NCBI RefSeq assembly: GCF_027942295.1
Contig: NZ_CP101416.1
Coordinates: 3,644,501-3,708,500, forward strand
Direction of reading: 5' to 3'
Source of the DNA: Pseudanabaena sp. Chao 1811
Lineage (GTDB): Bacteria > Cyanobacteriota > Cyanobacteriia > Pseudanabaenales > Pseudanabaenaceae
Length of the DNA: 64,000 nt
Shown: positions 16,396 to 26,693 of the stretch, in pieces
How the letters are laid out: every line of letters begins with the position of its first letter
Numbering within the stretch: position 1 is the first letter of the stretch
Made by a program: the position numbers and the translations under genes
Notes under the pieces: model-generated
What the model was told of the DNA's origin: nothing
Databases searched by the model: none
Seen by the model: the letters and a program-made list of their open reading frames with translations, nothing else

Positions 16396-16538
16396 AACGT
16401 CAGTTCGGGTTAAGCTGGCAAATTTTAAAAGCCAAAAAGTAAAAGCCTTGCTAAGCAAGGCTTTTACTTTTGATTAGATAGGGTTTGCGTAGCAAACCCT
16501 ATCTAAAAGCCCGTTTTAAATCATCCCGAACTCGCGTT
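16396..16538 (-). repeat. two-hairpin MITE-like repeat, family A copy 3 (inverted)
   Basis: 143 bp, in reverse orientation to copies 1 and 2. The left end is AACGTCAGTTCGGGTTAA; the right end on the other strand is AACGCGAGTTCGGGATGA. Both internal hairpins are kept (AAAAGTAAAAGCCTTGC; AGATAGGGTTTGC). It separates the PsiE-family gene from psbX. Confidence 0.75.
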
Positions 16539-16555
16539 ATTTAATGCCATTTTCT

Positions 16556-16607
16556 GCCATTTACGTCGAGCTTCGCCTGACGTAAATGGCTATATCAAAC
16601 TCATGTT
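16556..16607 (+). repeat. family B repeat fragment (B3)
   Basis: Hairpin GCCATTTACGTC / GACGTAAATGGC with an 11-base loop containing GCTTCGC, followed by TATATCAAACTCATGTT. The latter on the opposite strand is AACATGAGTTTGATA, the family B end. Again only a few bases separate it from a family A copy. Confidence 0.55.
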
Positions 16608-16753
16608 CATATAAGTATGGATGATGCCCTCAGTGTGGCTCAATATTGTTATACGAATTGGGATATGAGTAGTTGCGATACCTGATGCTGCCTGATGTTA
16701 AAATTGTGCTAAGTATTTAATCTGTAACATATCAACTTTACCTACAAACCTAT

Positions 16754-16873
16754 ATGACACAATCTTTAACTAACTTTCTAGGCAGCCTTGTCGCAGGTGC
16801 TGTAGTTCTTGGTCTCATTTTCGCAGCATTGTATGTTGTTAGCCAAAAGGACAAAGTTATCCGTCGTGGTTAA
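16754..16873 (+). CDS. psbX: photosystem II protein PsbX
   Basis: 39-residue single-span membrane protein beginning MTQSLTNFLGSLV and ending VVSQKDKVIRRG. The SLTNFL start, one hydrophobic helix (about residues 12-29) and the SQKDKV tail match PsbX, a low-mass subunit of the photosystem II core near cytochrome b559 that influences quinone turnover. It is followed by a terminator and then ycf66, a common cyanobacterial order. A TATTTAAT-like -10 occurs about 45 bases upstream, but no convincing -35 was found. Confidence 0.92.
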   Translation: MTQSLTNFLGSLVAGAVVLGLIFAALYVVSQKDKVIRRG

Positions 16874-16888
16874 TATAAGCTTGTAAGC

Positions 16889-16917
16889 AAAAAAGCCTCG
16901 CTTTGCGGGGCTTTTTT
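16889..16917 (+). terminator. terminator after psbX
   Basis: A-run, GCCTCGC, TTT loop, GCGGGGC (one G-T pair), then TTTTTT: an intrinsic terminator 15 bases after the psbX stop, so psbX is probably a single-gene transcript. Confidence 0.9.
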
Positions 16918-17167
16918 AGAGATAGTCTACCTCAGGCAATCAATAGCGCTGTCTTGCTATACTGATTGGTAAAGTTTACCTACTTCACCACCTATTTGTT
17001 CCAAATCTTTGAGCTATAACCACAATTTCAAAGAAATGACAACAAAACATTCAGATTTTTAAACTCTCAAAATAGCAATGCCATTTTGAGAGTTGGTATT
17101 AGTTTGGTGGGAAAATAGCGACCCAAATAGCGATAAAAAAGCAATTCTTTAGGAGAAATATAGAACC

Positions 17168-17905
17168 ATGATCAACATCGGTGGCAACCCGCTAATGATT
17201 CTTTTGGCAATCGTTGCCGCTTTAGGAGGTGTGGGTTTATATTTTGTGCGAAATTTTCGACCCGAATTAGCCCGCGACCATGACATATTTTTCTCAGCGA
17301 TCGCTTTGGTTTATGGAATTATTCTGCTAGCTTTTAATTTTCGGATGGAAATTACCACTCAGCTAGCACAGGTTCTGGTAGTCGGATTTGCTGGTTGGTT
17401 CGCAGTGGAATCTTTAGTCCTGCGTCAAGCTTTAGCTAATCAGGCACGTAGAGCGCCATCCAGCCCATTGGTTGATGACGAAGAACCCATTGGATCTGAC
17501 TATCGCGTGGAAATTGATCCCACTCGCGAAATTGCTCCCCGTCGCGATCGCGACTCTGCGAGACGGATGCGTGGTTCTATCCCCAACAGTGCAGAAGCCA
17601 GTGAACTCAGAGGAGATACTACCGATGAACGTCGGTCACGCCGCCCTAAACGTAATACTGGCAATAATGATTCAGTTATTGATATCGACGAAAGTGATAT
17701 TCGTCCTGTAAGTCCCAAGCGTCGTCCACGTCCTAGTGGTGATAATGCCAATGGTGATCGTCCTAGAAATCGCAATAGTGAAGCCGAGGGTTTTACTAAT
17801 AGCGATCCCTCTAGCAAGGATAGTGTTACATCTGGACGCAGACGTAGACCATCAACTCGTCCATCCTATCCAAATACTGAAATTTCCGATACTGACGATT
17901 TTTAA
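17168..17905 (+). CDS. ycf66: Ycf66-family protein
   Basis: 245 residues. The first 90 form the Ycf66 domain with two or three hydrophobic segments (NPLMILLAIVAALGGVGLYF; IALVYGIILLAFNFRME; VLVVGFAGWFAVESLVLRQ). The rest is a polar, Arg/Ser/Asp-rich, probably disordered tail. Ycf66 is conserved in cyanobacteria and some plastids, and its function is unknown. It lies downstream of psbX as in many cyanobacteria but has its own leader (GGAGAAAT just before the ATG). Confidence 0.9.
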   Translation: MINIGGNPLMILLAIVAALGGVGLYFVRNFRPELARDHDIFFSAIALVYGIILLAFNFRMEITTQLAQVLVVGFAGWFAVESLVLRQALANQARRAPSSPLVDDEEPIGSDYRVEIDPTREIAPRRDRDSARRMRGSIPNSAEASELRGDTTDERRSRRPKRNTGNNDSVIDIDESDIRPVSPKRRPRPSGDNANGDRPRNRNSEAEGFTNSDPSSKDSVTSGRRRRPSTRPSYPNTEISDTDDF

Positions 17906-18236
17906 ATTTATTTGCTAGAGTTAATCTCAAGTTTGTAGCTTAGCTATATCTTTGACATTTCATAATTGGCATTTACCGAGATTTACTAAATCTATTTGTT
18001 TGATTTTCCAGACATCGACTTAAATTTATCCTAGAGATTTGTGATGCTTATACCATTGGTATATGGCAATAGCCGCTTTCAAAGCTCTAAATCATGAATT
18101 ATTGCTATAGAATCTTTGAAAGAATCTTTAAAATTGATTTAAGCTAGAAGTCTATGTAAGGTAAATGACAAAGCAAAATGTCGTTAAAGCCTTACAAATT
18201 TATTTGATCAACCATCACTTGGGCTTTCGATCAACC
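17906..18236. other. intergenic stretch before the kinase gene
   Basis: AT-rich. I see only a weak separated inverted pair CTTTCAAAG / CTTTGAAAG (around 18077 and 18115) and no gene, RNA or family A/B repeat. Confidence 0.4.
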
Positions 18237-19871
18237 GTGAGTTATTGCGTTAATCCGAACTGTGCTAATCCAAATAATGAACCATTCGCTGCTAATTGTG
18301 CGACCTGTGGTTCTAATTTAAAGCTGCGAAATCGTTATCGAGCAAGTCGTCCACTGGGTAAGGGTGGATTTGGTGCAACATTTCTTGCTGCCGACGAAGG
18401 ACTTCCTGGATTTCCCTCCTGTGTAGTCAAGCAATTACGCCCAAATACCCAATCACCCAGTGTGATGAAAATGGCAAGGGAATTATTTGAGCGTGAAGCC
18501 TATACCCTTGGCAAGATTGGTAGTCACCCTCAAATTCCTCGTTTACTAGATTATTTTGAAGAAGATGGTAATTTTTACCTAGTTCAAGAATTTGTCGATG
18601 GGGAAACTTTAAAACAAGAATTTGAACGTCGTGGAGCCTTTAGCGAAATTGAAATTCGGAAAGTGCTTGCAGAAATTTTTCCAGCCCTTGGTTTCATGCA
18701 CCAAAATGGAGTAATCCACCGTGACATTAAGCCTGCCAATATCATGCGGCGCAAACAGGATGGTCAGTTGGTGCTAATTGACTTTGGGGCAGTGTCTAGC
18801 CAACTAAATAAACCTTCCGCAGATGATGATCCCAGTGGCTTATTAACCAATTTTGCGATCGGGACTCCGGGGTTTGCGCCACCAGAACAGATGGCAATGC
18901 GTCCTGTCTATTCTAGTGATTTGTATGCGACGGCGATGAGTTGTCTCTACTTAATGACAGGGCGATCGCCTAAGGACTTACCCCATGATCCTTATACAGG
19001 AGAGATTAATTGGAAATCTCAAGTTAAACTTAGCGATCGCATGAGGTTTGTGTTTGAGAAACTGCTGCAACAATCAGTATCTCAACGTTTCCGCTCTGCT
19101 GAAGAAGCATTGAAAGCATTGGAATCTGGTGGTATCACCGAAGAAGCGCCAAAAACTGTCGCTCCAGTGGTTACTAACAATGTGTCATCTGCGCCATCAT
19201 CGGTAAGCATGAGGGCGGCGAACACACCAATGCCCAACTCGCGTATTCAAACACCGAAGTATGGCAGTGGCACACAGGGAACGCAATGGGATAATAGCGG
19301 TATGCTCACAGCAGGCAATACCCGTGCTGGTAGTAGTCGTCTCAGTGGTGAACTCAAAGGTGGACGCAAAGTCATTGTTGAATATAGTCAAGGCAAACGT
19401 AACTTTGCAAACCAAGACTATTCTAAGGCTGCCTTTGGTAGTGCAACCCTTTCAGGGATTGTAATGAGTCGCTCCAAGTTAGTTGAGGCAGATTTTTGCC
19501 ATAGCGATTTAGTAGGTGCAAGCTTCCAAGGCGCAAACCTATCTCAGGCAAAACTCAATAGTGCGAATTTACGAGAAGCAAAAATGCAACGGGCGATCTT
19601 GATTAAGTCGGATCTTGGTAGTGCTTCGCTGATCTTGGCGGATCTGCGCGAGGCTAATTTGCAATCAGCCTATATGAGCAAAGCTGACTTATCAGGAGCA
19701 AATTTAAGTGGGGCAAACTTAAAGGGAGCCTATCTCAGCCAAGCAAATCTCAATGGCACAAATCTTTGTGGAGCAGATTTGAAGGGGGCGAAAATCTCCG
19801 ATGAGCAGCTAGCTCAGGCAAAAACTAATTGGGGGACAATTCGCCCTGATGGTAGTAAGCGCCTATTTTAA
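18237..19871 (+). CDS. spkB: Ser/Thr protein kinase with pentapeptide repeats, SpkB-like
   Basis: Eukaryotic-type kinase. I chose the GTG at 18237 because SpkB proteins begin MSYCVNP; an upstream ATG at 18165 would add 24 unlike residues. An N-terminal Cys cluster (CVNPNC...CATC) comes first. The kinase domain follows, with glycine loop GKGGFGATF, Lys in VVKQLRP, catalytic HRDIKPANI, DFGAVS and APPEQ. A Ser/Thr/Pro linker joins it to about 120 residues of pentapeptide repeats (A(N/D)LxxA). In Synechocystis, SpkB is linked to oxidative-stress phosphorylation. Unlike the NTPase at 33627, the repeat codons here are diverged, so the array is old. Confidence 0.88.
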   Translation: MSYCVNPNCANPNNEPFAANCATCGSNLKLRNRYRASRPLGKGGFGATFLAADEGLPGFPSCVVKQLRPNTQSPSVMKMARELFEREAYTLGKIGSHPQIPRLLDYFEEDGNFYLVQEFVDGETLKQEFERRGAFSEIEIRKVLAEIFPALGFMHQNGVIHRDIKPANIMRRKQDGQLVLIDFGAVSSQLNKPSADDDPSGLLTNFAIGTPGFAPPEQMAMRPVYSSDLYATAMSCLYLMTGRSPKDLPHDPYTGEINWKSQVKLSDRMRFVFEKLLQQSVSQRFRSAEEALKALESGGITEEAPKTVAPVVTNNVSSAPSSVSMRAANTPMPNSRIQTPKYGSGTQGTQWDNSGMLTAGNTRAGSSRLSGELKGGRKVIVEYSQGKRNFANQDYSKAAFGSATLSGIVMSRSKLVEADFCHSDLVGASFQGANLSQAKLNSANLREAKMQRAILIKSDLGSASLILADLREANLQSAYMSKADLSGANLSGANLKGAYLSQANLNGTNLCGADLKGAKISDEQLAQAKTNWGTIRPDGSKRLF

Positions 19872-19904
19872 AGCTTATTTTAAAAATATTTTAGCTGGTG
19901 CAAA

Positions 19905-21296
19905 GTGCCAACTAAACTGGGATATGTATGTACGGATATTAACCTTGTGAGACTTACAGATAATCAATTAGTTGCACTGTTTACAGAGCTTTTGGGAAAT
20001 GATCAAGTTATCGCTTTTGCTAGCCTCAAATCCCATTTGCATGATCGAATCGTGCAGAGTCTTACACCTGATAGCCTCCCGCCTGCCTGTGTAATTTATC
20101 CCCAAAGTATTGATGAGCTATCTAAGGCGATCGCCTTAGCCTATGAACATCGATTACGAGTATTACCTTGCGGTAATGCCACAAAATTAGATTGGGGTGG
20201 TTTGGTCAGTCGTGCTGATGTGGTGATCAGTACAGCGCAGTTAAATCAAGTCATTGAGCATTGTGTGGGCGATCTGACGGTGACGGTACAAGCGGGAGTG
20301 AAATATCAGGATTTACAAGCAATCTTAGCGAAGGAAGGACAATTTTTAGCGATCGATCCACCCTATGAGACAGATGCAACGATTGGGGGGATTTTAGCAA
20401 CGGGTAGTGCAGGTTCCTTACGGCATCGTTATAACAGTGTGCGTGATATGTGCTTAGGCATTGAGTTTGTACGCTCCGATGGGGAAGTAGTAAAGGCAGG
20501 GGGGCGCGTCGTAAAAAATGTGGCTGGCTATGACCTGATGAAATTATTAACAAGCTCCTATGGCACATTGGGCATTGCCTCAACGATTACCTTTAGACTC
20601 TATCCCTTGCCAGAATTTACACAAATTGCTCTAGTGACTGGTACGGCAGATGAGATCGCCCAATTGCAGCAGCAAATTAGTAAATCTGTATTGACTCCGA
20701 CAGCTTGCGATCTGTTATCAGCTTCAGTAATTACGAAATTAGGTTTAGGAGAAGGTGTTGGATTAGTGGTGCAATTCTCAAGCCTGAAAGTTAGCGTCAT
20801 CGAACAGGGCGATCGCATCGCATCTCTTGCCAAAGCATTGAATCTACAAGTTCAGATTATTGATGCAGTTTCTGATTTTTGGCGATCGCTAAATAATCTA
20901 ATTTGGCAAAGGGAGCTTCGTAATGCGGCACAATCAATGAGTAATCATGTTGTTTGTAAACTAGGTATCTTGCCATCGTCTAGTGTGTCGCTAGTTGAGC
21001 AATGCGAAAAAATTTTTAGCAATCAAGAATATTATCTCCAAGTTCATGCTGGTAGCGGGTTAGGGCTGTTACGAGTAGAAAATTCACAAGATATAGATGA
21101 GCAGCTAGCACAAGTCAGAACTATTGCAGAAGCTCAGAGTGGATTTTTGACAATTCTCGAAGCACCCCAAAATTTGAAATTTAATAGTATTTTGAGCGAT
21201 GTTTGGGGATATAGAGGCAATGCTCGCGATCTGATGATCAAAATTCAACAACAATTTGATCCCAGAGGATTATTCAGCCCTGCGCGACTTTTTTAA
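19905..21296 (+). CDS. glcE: glycolate dehydrogenase FAD-binding subunit GlcE
   Basis: FAD-binding (PCMH-type) subunit of membrane-associated glycolate dehydrogenase, which oxidises photorespiratory glycolate to glyoxylate. Key stretches are VLPCGNATKLDWGG, TVQAGVKYQDLQ, TIGGILATGSAGSLRHRYNS and VKNVAGYDLMKLL, with a C-terminal WGYRG...FDPRGLFSPARL typical of GlcE. Starts with GTG at 19905; a second GTG at 19947 is possible. It is followed by glcF on the same strand after a 50-bp gap. The catalytic glcD gene is not in this window. Confidence 0.9.
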   Translation: MPTKLGYVCTDINLVRLTDNQLVALFTELLGNDQVIAFASLKSHLHDRIVQSLTPDSLPPACVIYPQSIDELSKAIALAYEHRLRVLPCGNATKLDWGGLVSRADVVISTAQLNQVIEHCVGDLTVTVQAGVKYQDLQAILAKEGQFLAIDPPYETDATIGGILATGSAGSLRHRYNSVRDMCLGIEFVRSDGEVVKAGGRVVKNVAGYDLMKLLTSSYGTLGIASTITFRLYPLPEFTQIALVTGTADEIAQLQQQISKSVLTPTACDLLSASVITKLGLGEGVGLVVQFSSLKVSVIEQGDRIASLAKALNLQVQIIDAVSDFWRSLNNLIWQRELRNAAQSMSNHVVCKLGILPSSSVSLVEQCEKIFSNQEYYLQVHAGSGLGLLRVENSQDIDEQLAQVRTIAEAQSGFLTILEAPQNLKFNSILSDVWGYRGNARDLMIKIQQQFDPRGLFSPARLF

Positions 21297-21346
21297 CATT
21301 AATCACAATTCTCTAATCAGTTTTTTCATCACTAATAACTATCCAT

Positions 21347-22726
21347 ATGCAAGTTTCTGACAAGCCTAATTCTGAAAATATAGCGGCAAATTTGACTAAT
21401 TCATCTAATTCAATCTTTTCTGAAACCTTTGACAGCAAAAATCCTCCAAGTCCAGAATTAATCGATGCTTGTGTCCATTGTGGCTTCTGTTTGTCCACTT
21501 GTCCTAGCTATAGAGTAATTGGCAAAGAGACAGATTCCCCAAGGGGTAGAATCTATTTGATGGATGGAATTAATGAAGGTGATATTCCCCTATCCCCTGC
21601 GATCGCGCAGCATTTTGACACTTGCTTAGGTTGCTTAGCCTGTGTGACCACTTGCCCCTCTGGTGTGCAGTATGACCAACTCATCGAGGCAACTCGCGCC
21701 CAAGTTGATAGAAATCATCGGCGATCGCTACCTGAAAAATTGTTGCGTCAATTTATTTTTGCCACATTCCCCTACCCAAATCGTCTTAGAATTCTACTTG
21801 CCCCTCTACTGGCTTATCAGAAATTAGGTTTACAAAAACTATTGCGATCGACGGGTTGGTTAGAGAAGTTTCTGCCTGAGCAAGTTGCCGCTATGGAGTC
21901 GGTATTACCAGAACTAACCGCCGATGCTTTTAAAGATAATTTGCCTGAAATAATTCCTGCAAAGGGAGAAAAGCGCTATCGCGTAGGCATGATTTTGGGA
22001 TGTGTACAACGTGTATTTTTGCCAGAGGTGAATAATGCGACGGTTCGTGTATTAACTGCTAATGGTTGCGAAGTTGTGATTCCTAAACTGCAAGGCTGTT
22101 GTGGTGCTTTGTCCCATCACCAAGGTCAGGAGACACAAACCCTAGAACTAGCTAAACAAACTATCGATGTGTTTGCAGATTTGAATTTGGATGCGGTGTT
22201 AATTAACGCATCAGGTTGTGGACATACACTGAAGGAATATGGACATATTCTCAAGGATGATCCCCACTATGCCGAAAAAGCGAAAGCATTCTCTAGTCAA
22301 GTTAAGGATGTGCAGGAGTTTCTAGATAATGTTGGTTTGACGGCAAAGTTATCACCGTTACAAGACGCACCTTTGGCGATCGCCTATCAAGATGCTTGTC
22401 ACATGCTGCATGGACAAAAAATCAGCCTTGAACCTCGTCGCCTGTTACGTCAGATTCCCAATGTACAGTTAAGAGAATCTATTGATGCTTCTCTTTGTTG
22501 TGGCAGTGCAGGAATTTATAATATTTTGCAACCAGAAGTTGGTCATGAGTTAGGCGAGATGAAAGTAACTAATCTCACGGACACTGGCGCAGAAGTAATT
22601 GCTTCGGCAAATGTGGGATGTATTACCCAAATTCGTAAGCATTTGAAGTTGCAGAATAAAAATGTTTTGTTGATGCACCCAATGGAACTTTTAGACCATT
22701 CTATTCGCGGCAAAAAAATTAGATAA
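21347..22726 (+). CDS. glcF: glycolate dehydrogenase iron-sulfur subunit GlcF
   Basis: 459-residue iron-sulfur subunit. Two 4Fe-4S motifs lie near the N-terminus: CVHCGFCLSTCP (about residues 41-52) and CLGCLACVTTCP (about 97-108). Two cysteine-rich CCG domains follow, containing GCCGALSHH and CCGSAGIYN. It passes electrons from GlcD/GlcE to the quinone pool. Probably co-transcribed with glcE. A short polar extension of about 38 residues precedes the first cluster. Confidence 0.93.
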   Translation: MQVSDKPNSENIAANLTNSSNSIFSETFDSKNPPSPELIDACVHCGFCLSTCPSYRVIGKETDSPRGRIYLMDGINEGDIPLSPAIAQHFDTCLGCLACVTTCPSGVQYDQLIEATRAQVDRNHRRSLPEKLLRQFIFATFPYPNRLRILLAPLLAYQKLGLQKLLRSTGWLEKFLPEQVAAMESVLPELTADAFKDNLPEIIPAKGEKRYRVGMILGCVQRVFLPEVNNATVRVLTANGCEVVIPKLQGCCGALSHHQGQETQTLELAKQTIDVFADLNLDAVLINASGCGHTLKEYGHILKDDPHYAEKAKAFSSQVKDVQEFLDNVGLTAKLSPLQDAPLAIAYQDACHMLHGQKISLEPRRLLRQIPNVQLRESIDASLCCGSAGIYNILQPEVGHELGEMKVTNLTDTGAEVIASANVGCITQIRKHLKLQNKNVLLMHPMELLDHSIRGKKIR

Positions 22727-22740
22727 TCCTAGATATTAAG

Positions 22741-22798
22741 ATGAGCGGCGCTTTGCGCCGCCCATCTTATATAACAGGCAGCGCTTTGCGCCGTCCAT
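22741..22798. terminator. paired GC-rich hairpins between glcF and carB
   Basis: Two adjacent GGCGCTTTGCGCC-type palindromes in the gap between convergent genes: GATGAGCGGCGC...GCGCCGCCCATC, then a second near 22775-22795. Likely to end both transcripts, although the T-tracts are weak. Confidence 0.5.
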
Positions 22799-22804
22799 TA
22801 TTTT

Positions 22805-25800
22805 TTAAGCATAATCTTGTAGTGCAGTTACAGAAATTGCTCCAGATTGGAGAGAACGAATGGCAGCGATCGCCGCTTTTGCCCCTGCAAGGGTGGTAAT
22901 CACAGGGATTTTGTAAGCTAGAGCTGTCCGCCGAATCATTTTGCCATCAGTTTTTGCCTCCTCGCCACTTGGTGAATTAACGATCAGTTGAATCTGACCA
23001 TTTTTCATCGAGTCGCCAATGTGGGGACGACCTTCATGGACTTTGAGAACCTGTTTGGATTCGATATTGTTGCGACGGAGGATTTTATAGGTTCCTTCGG
23101 TTGCCACAATTTTAAACCCAAGCTCGACAAAGGCTTCAGCAACGGCAGGAATGCCGCTTTTATCGCGATCGTTAACTGAGAGAAATACAGTTCCCTCTAG
23201 TGGCAAATGTGTTCCTGCGGCAATTTGCGCTTTCGCAAAGGCTCGACCAAACTCAGTGTCAATACCCATAACTTCGCCCGTCGATCGCATTTCAGGACCC
23301 AAAATCGTATCGGTTCCTGCAAACTTGGCAAAGGGTAGCACCGCTTCCTTAATCGAGATATGCTTCGGAATTACCTCTTCTGTTAAACCCAACTCGGCGA
23401 GAGTTGCGCCAGACATAATTCGTGAAGCATAGTTCACGAGGGGAACGTTAATTGCTTTGCTAACATAGGGAACGGTGCGTGAAGCGCGAGGATTGGCTTC
23501 AAGAATAAAGACTTTGCTTGCCTTGGGATTGCTATTATTCAACTGCACCGCATATTGAATATTCATCAAACCAATCACGTTTAGAGCTTTAGCGAGGCTA
23601 ATTGTCCATTCACGGATTGTCGTGAGAACTTCGGGTGGTAATGAGAATGTCGGGATAGAACAAGCGGAGTCACCTGAGTGAATTCCTGCCTCCTCAATAT
23701 GCTCCATGATGCCGCCGATGGTGACATTACCAAGTTGATCGGCGATCGCATCCACATCCACTTCGACTGCACCTTCAAGGAACTGATCGATGAGTACAGG
23801 GTGTTCAGGCTCGATGATAATGGCGCGACGCATATAGTCTTCGAGTTCGGCATCGGAGTAAACTACCTCCATACCGCGACCACCGAGAACATAGCTAGGA
23901 CGTACGACGACGGGATAGCTAACACGCTGGGCGACAGCGATCGCTTCCTCTTCGGAACGGGCTAAGCCATTATTAGGCTGTAGGATGCCCAACTTTTGAC
24001 AGATTGCCTCGAAGCGTTCCCGATCTTCGGCAGTATCAATGGAATCGGGAGAAGTTCCCCAAATCTTAGTTGTAGAATTATTCTCTTCCAAATAGCGCAG
24101 AAGCGGCACTGACAGCTTCAGAGGTGTTTGTCCACCAAACTGAATGATCACACCTTCAGGATTTTCTGCTTCGATGATGTTCAATACATCTTCGCGAGTC
24201 AATGGCTCGAAATAGAGGCGATCGCTAGTGTCGTAATCGGTGGAAACGGTTTCAGGATTGGAGTTAACCATGATCGTCTCAAAACCTGCGGCGCGTAAAG
24301 CGTAGCTGGCATGACAGCAGCAATAGTCAAATTCAATCCCCTGTCCAATCCGATTAGGTCCCCCACCGAGAATCATCACCTTACGTTTGGTCGAAGGCAT
24401 GATTTCCGATTCTTCTTCGTAGGTGGAGTAGTGATAGGGAGTGAGCGCTTCAAACTCGGCGGCACAGGTGTCAACGGTTTTGTAAGAAGGAATTACACCA
24501 AGGGATTTGCGATAGGCACGCACTGCATCTTCATTTGTGCTTGTAAGATAGGCAATTTGGCGATCGCTGAATCCTAGTCGTTTAGTTTCCAGCATCTCAT
24601 CCTTGAGGATACTTTCAAGCTTCCGACCTTTGATCGAGAGTTCCACATCGGTAATCTCACGCATTTTTTGGAGGAACCAAGGATCGATATTGGTTAGCTC
24701 AAAAATGGCTTGTACTGACAGCCCCGAGAGGAATCCATCACGAATCGAGAAAATGCGATCGGGGTTAGGAGTCCGCAGACTATATTTGATTTTGTCGAGA
24801 TCGGGCAGAGTCTCTTCGCGATCGCCCCCAAAACCAAAGCGACCAACTTCTAGCGATCGCAAAGCCTTTTGGAATGACTCTTGGAAAGTCCGACCGATTG
24901 CCATCGCTTCACCGACGGACTTCATTTGGGTGGTGAGAACTGGCTCAGAACCGGGAAATTTCTCGAAGGCAAAGCGAGGAATCTTGGTAACGACATAATC
25001 AATGGTTGGCTCGAAACTGGCGGGAGTTTTCTTGGTAATGTCGTTAGAGATTTCATCAAGGGTGTAGCCAACGGCTAGTTTCGCCGCAAATTTAGCGATC
25101 GGGAATCCTGTGGCTTTGGAGGCAAGTGCCGAACTGCGGGATACACGAGGATTCATCTCAATGACCACCACTTCGCCATTTTCAGGATTGATCGAGAACT
25201 GAATATTCGATCCGCCAGTTTCTACGCCAATTTCGCGAATGATTTTAATTGCATAGTCACGCAAGCGCTGATATTCCTTATCGGTCAAGGTTTGAGCAGG
25301 TGCAACTGTAATCGAGTCACCCGTATGAATACCCATCGGATCAATATTTTCGATGCTGCAAATGATCACCACGTTATCGGCGAGGTCGCGCATTACCTCC
25401 AGCTCGTATTCTTTCCAGCCAATTAGCGATCGCTCGATTAGGATTTGCGACACAGGACTTGCTTCGAGACCAGAGGCACAAATTTCTTCAAACTCCTCTT
25501 GGTTGTAGGCGATCCCGCCGCCCGTACCACCCATCGTGAAGGCAGGACGGATGATCAAAGGATAAGTACCAATTTCTTGGGCGATCGCACGGGATTCTTC
25601 CATCGTTGTCCCCAAGCCCGATGGACACATGGCAACGCCGATCCGCTCCATCGCCTCTTTAAACAGTTTGCGATCCTCTGCCATCTCGATCGCATCTAGT
25701 TTTGCGCCAATTAGTTCAACGCCATACTTTTCTAAAACACCATTTTTAGCAAGGGCTACGGCAGTATTTAGCGCTGTCTGTCCACCCATCGTGGGGAGTA

Positions 25801-26056
25801 GTGCATCAGGTCTTTCTTTTTCAATAATTTGGGCGACAACTTCGGGGGTAATTGGCTCAATGTAGGTGCGATCGGCGGTAGCGGGATCGGTCATGATCGT
25901 AGCGGGATTGGAGTTAACTAGGATCACGTAATAGCCCTCGTCCCGTAGAACCTTACAGGCTTGGGTTCCCGAATAGTCAAATTCGCAGGCTTGCCCGATC
26001 ACGATCGGACCAGCGCCAATCAGCAAAATTTTCTGAATGTCATTACGGCGGGGCAT
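22805..26056 (-). CDS. carB: carbamoyl-phosphate synthase large subunit
   Basis: 1083-residue synthetase making carbamoyl phosphate for arginine and pyrimidines. It has the internal duplication expected of CarB: two carboxylate/ATP-grasp halves with [17 protein letters not shown] near residue 14 and [17 protein letters not shown] near 570. The ATP-grasp cores are [15 protein letters not shown] and [15 protein letters not shown]. The C-terminal allosteric MGS-like domain has [20 protein letters not shown]. Length is normal. The carA subunit is not adjacent. It is transcribed alone. Confidence 0.97.
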   Translation of the reverse strand: MPRRNDIQKILLIGAGPIVIGQACEFDYSGTQACKVLRDEGYYVILVNSNPATIMTDPATADRTYIEPITPEVVAQIIEKERPDALLPTMGGQTALNTAVALAKNGVLEKYGVELIGAKLDAIEMAEDRKLFKEAMERIGVAMCPSGLGTTMEESRAIAQEIGTYPLIIRPAFTMGGTGGGIAYNQEEFEEICASGLEASPVSQILIERSLIGWKEYELEVMRDLADNVVIICSIENIDPMGIHTGDSITVAPAQTLTDKEYQRLRDYAIKIIREIGVETGGSNIQFSINPENGEVVVIEMNPRVSRSSALASKATGFPIAKFAAKLAVGYTLDEISNDITKKTPASFEPTIDYVVTKIPRFAFEKFPGSEPVLTTQMKSVGEAMAIGRTFQESFQKALRSLEVGRFGFGGDREETLPDLDKIKYSLRTPNPDRIFSIRDGFLSGLSVQAIFELTNIDPWFLQKMREITDVELSIKGRKLESILKDEMLETKRLGFSDRQIAYLTSTNEDAVRAYRKSLGVIPSYKTVDTCAAEFEALTPYHYSTYEEESEIMPSTKRKVMILGGGPNRIGQGIEFDYCCCHASYALRAAGFETIMVNSNPETVSTDYDTSDRLYFEPLTREDVLNIIEAENPEGVIIQFGGQTPLKLSVPLLRYLEENNSTTKIWGTSPDSIDTAEDRERFEAICQKLGILQPNNGLARSEEEAIAVAQRVSYPVVVRPSYVLGGRGMEVVYSDAELEDYMRRAIIIEPEHPVLIDQFLEGAVEVDVDAIADQLGNVTIGGIMEHIEEAGIHSGDSACSIPTFSLPPEVLTTIREWTISLAKALNVIGLMNIQYAVQLNNSNPKASKVFILEANPRASRTVPYVSKAINVPLVNYASRIMSGATLAELGLTEEVIPKHISIKEAVLPFAKFAGTDTILGPEMRSTGEVMGIDTEFGRAFAKAQIAAGTHLPLEGTVFLSVNDRDKSGIPAVAEAFVELGFKIVATEGTYKILRRNNIESKQVLKVHEGRPHIGDSMKNGQIQLIVNSPSGEEAKTDGKMIRRTALAYKIPVITTLAGAKAAIAAIRSLQSGAISVTALQDYA

Positions 26057-26102
26057 ATAATCTTGTATTTCTTAGGTAACTCGCAATACATTTTATAGCC
26101 TC

Positions 26103-26237
26103 ATGGCGATCATTCATGATGTAGCGCATGATGCTAATTGGGGCGCTACTGAACAGGTGAAGGATTTTTGGGAGGATTTTAAATTAGTTGTTATGTCTAG
26201 TCCAATGATCCACCTAGACGAAAACTCATCAGAATGA
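26103..26237 (+). other. possible 44-residue small ORF or gene remnant
   Basis: The roughly 300-bp gap between carB and xisI holds one small open frame starting MAIIHDVAHDANWGATEQVK and ending HLDENSSE. I do not recognise it, it has no clear ribosome site, and it may be a fragment. The rest of the gap shows nothing identifiable. Confidence 0.2.
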
Positions 26238-26357
26238 TGGCAAATTTACACTGGCAAAATCTCAATTAGCTGCATAAATGCATCATAAATTCATCTTAAT
26301 AAAATACCTTGAGCTAGAGAACATCTAAGGAAATCTCATTGTTACAAAAAGTCTTAA

Positions 26358-26693
26358 TTAACCTAAAGCAAACTCTGTATACTTTCTGGCATAGGGTGCA
26401 TGATACGCCAAGACAATATCTTGCTTAGGTACGCCGCGATCTATTAATTCGTTAGCAACAGAATACTCAGTTCCATCATATTGAATCCATATTTTCCCAT
26501 CTTTAATATCCACATGAATTAAGCAGCCATACATACGAAATCCATTTTCCCAACCGACACTAATCACTTGATAGTGATCACCTTGCATATCAAATACAGT
26601 ATAGGTTTCCATTCCTTCACCGACAGGATCGAGCTGACAGTGATGCGTTAAAATAGATTGGATATGTTGACGATATAGAGTTAATTTATCCAT
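26358..26693 (-). CDS. xisI: XisI-family protein
   Basis: 111 residues, matching the XisI family (fdxN-element excision controlling factor). It starts DKLTLYRQHIQSILTHH and contains YQVISVGWENGFRMYGCLIHVDIKDGKIWIQYDGTE and LIDRGVPKQDIVLAYH. XisI was named from excision of the Anabaena fdxN element together with XisH and the recombinase XisF. Here there is no nif gene or recombinase nearby. xisH and xisI overlap by 13 bp and form one unit. These pairs are scattered in multiple copies in many cyanobacteria and may be stand-alone accessory modules. Confidence 0.93.
   Translation of the reverse strand: MDKLTLYRQHIQSILTHHCQLDPVGEGMETYTVFDMQGDHYQVISVGWENGFRMYGCLIHVDIKDGKIWIQYDGTEYSVANELIDRGVPKQDIVLAYHAPYARKYTEFALG

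Noticed and set aside
16660-16753. A full sigma70 promoter for psbX (TTGCGA and TTAAAA or TAAAAT).
   Set aside because: Spacing would be 19-20 bases and the matches are poor; left uncalled.
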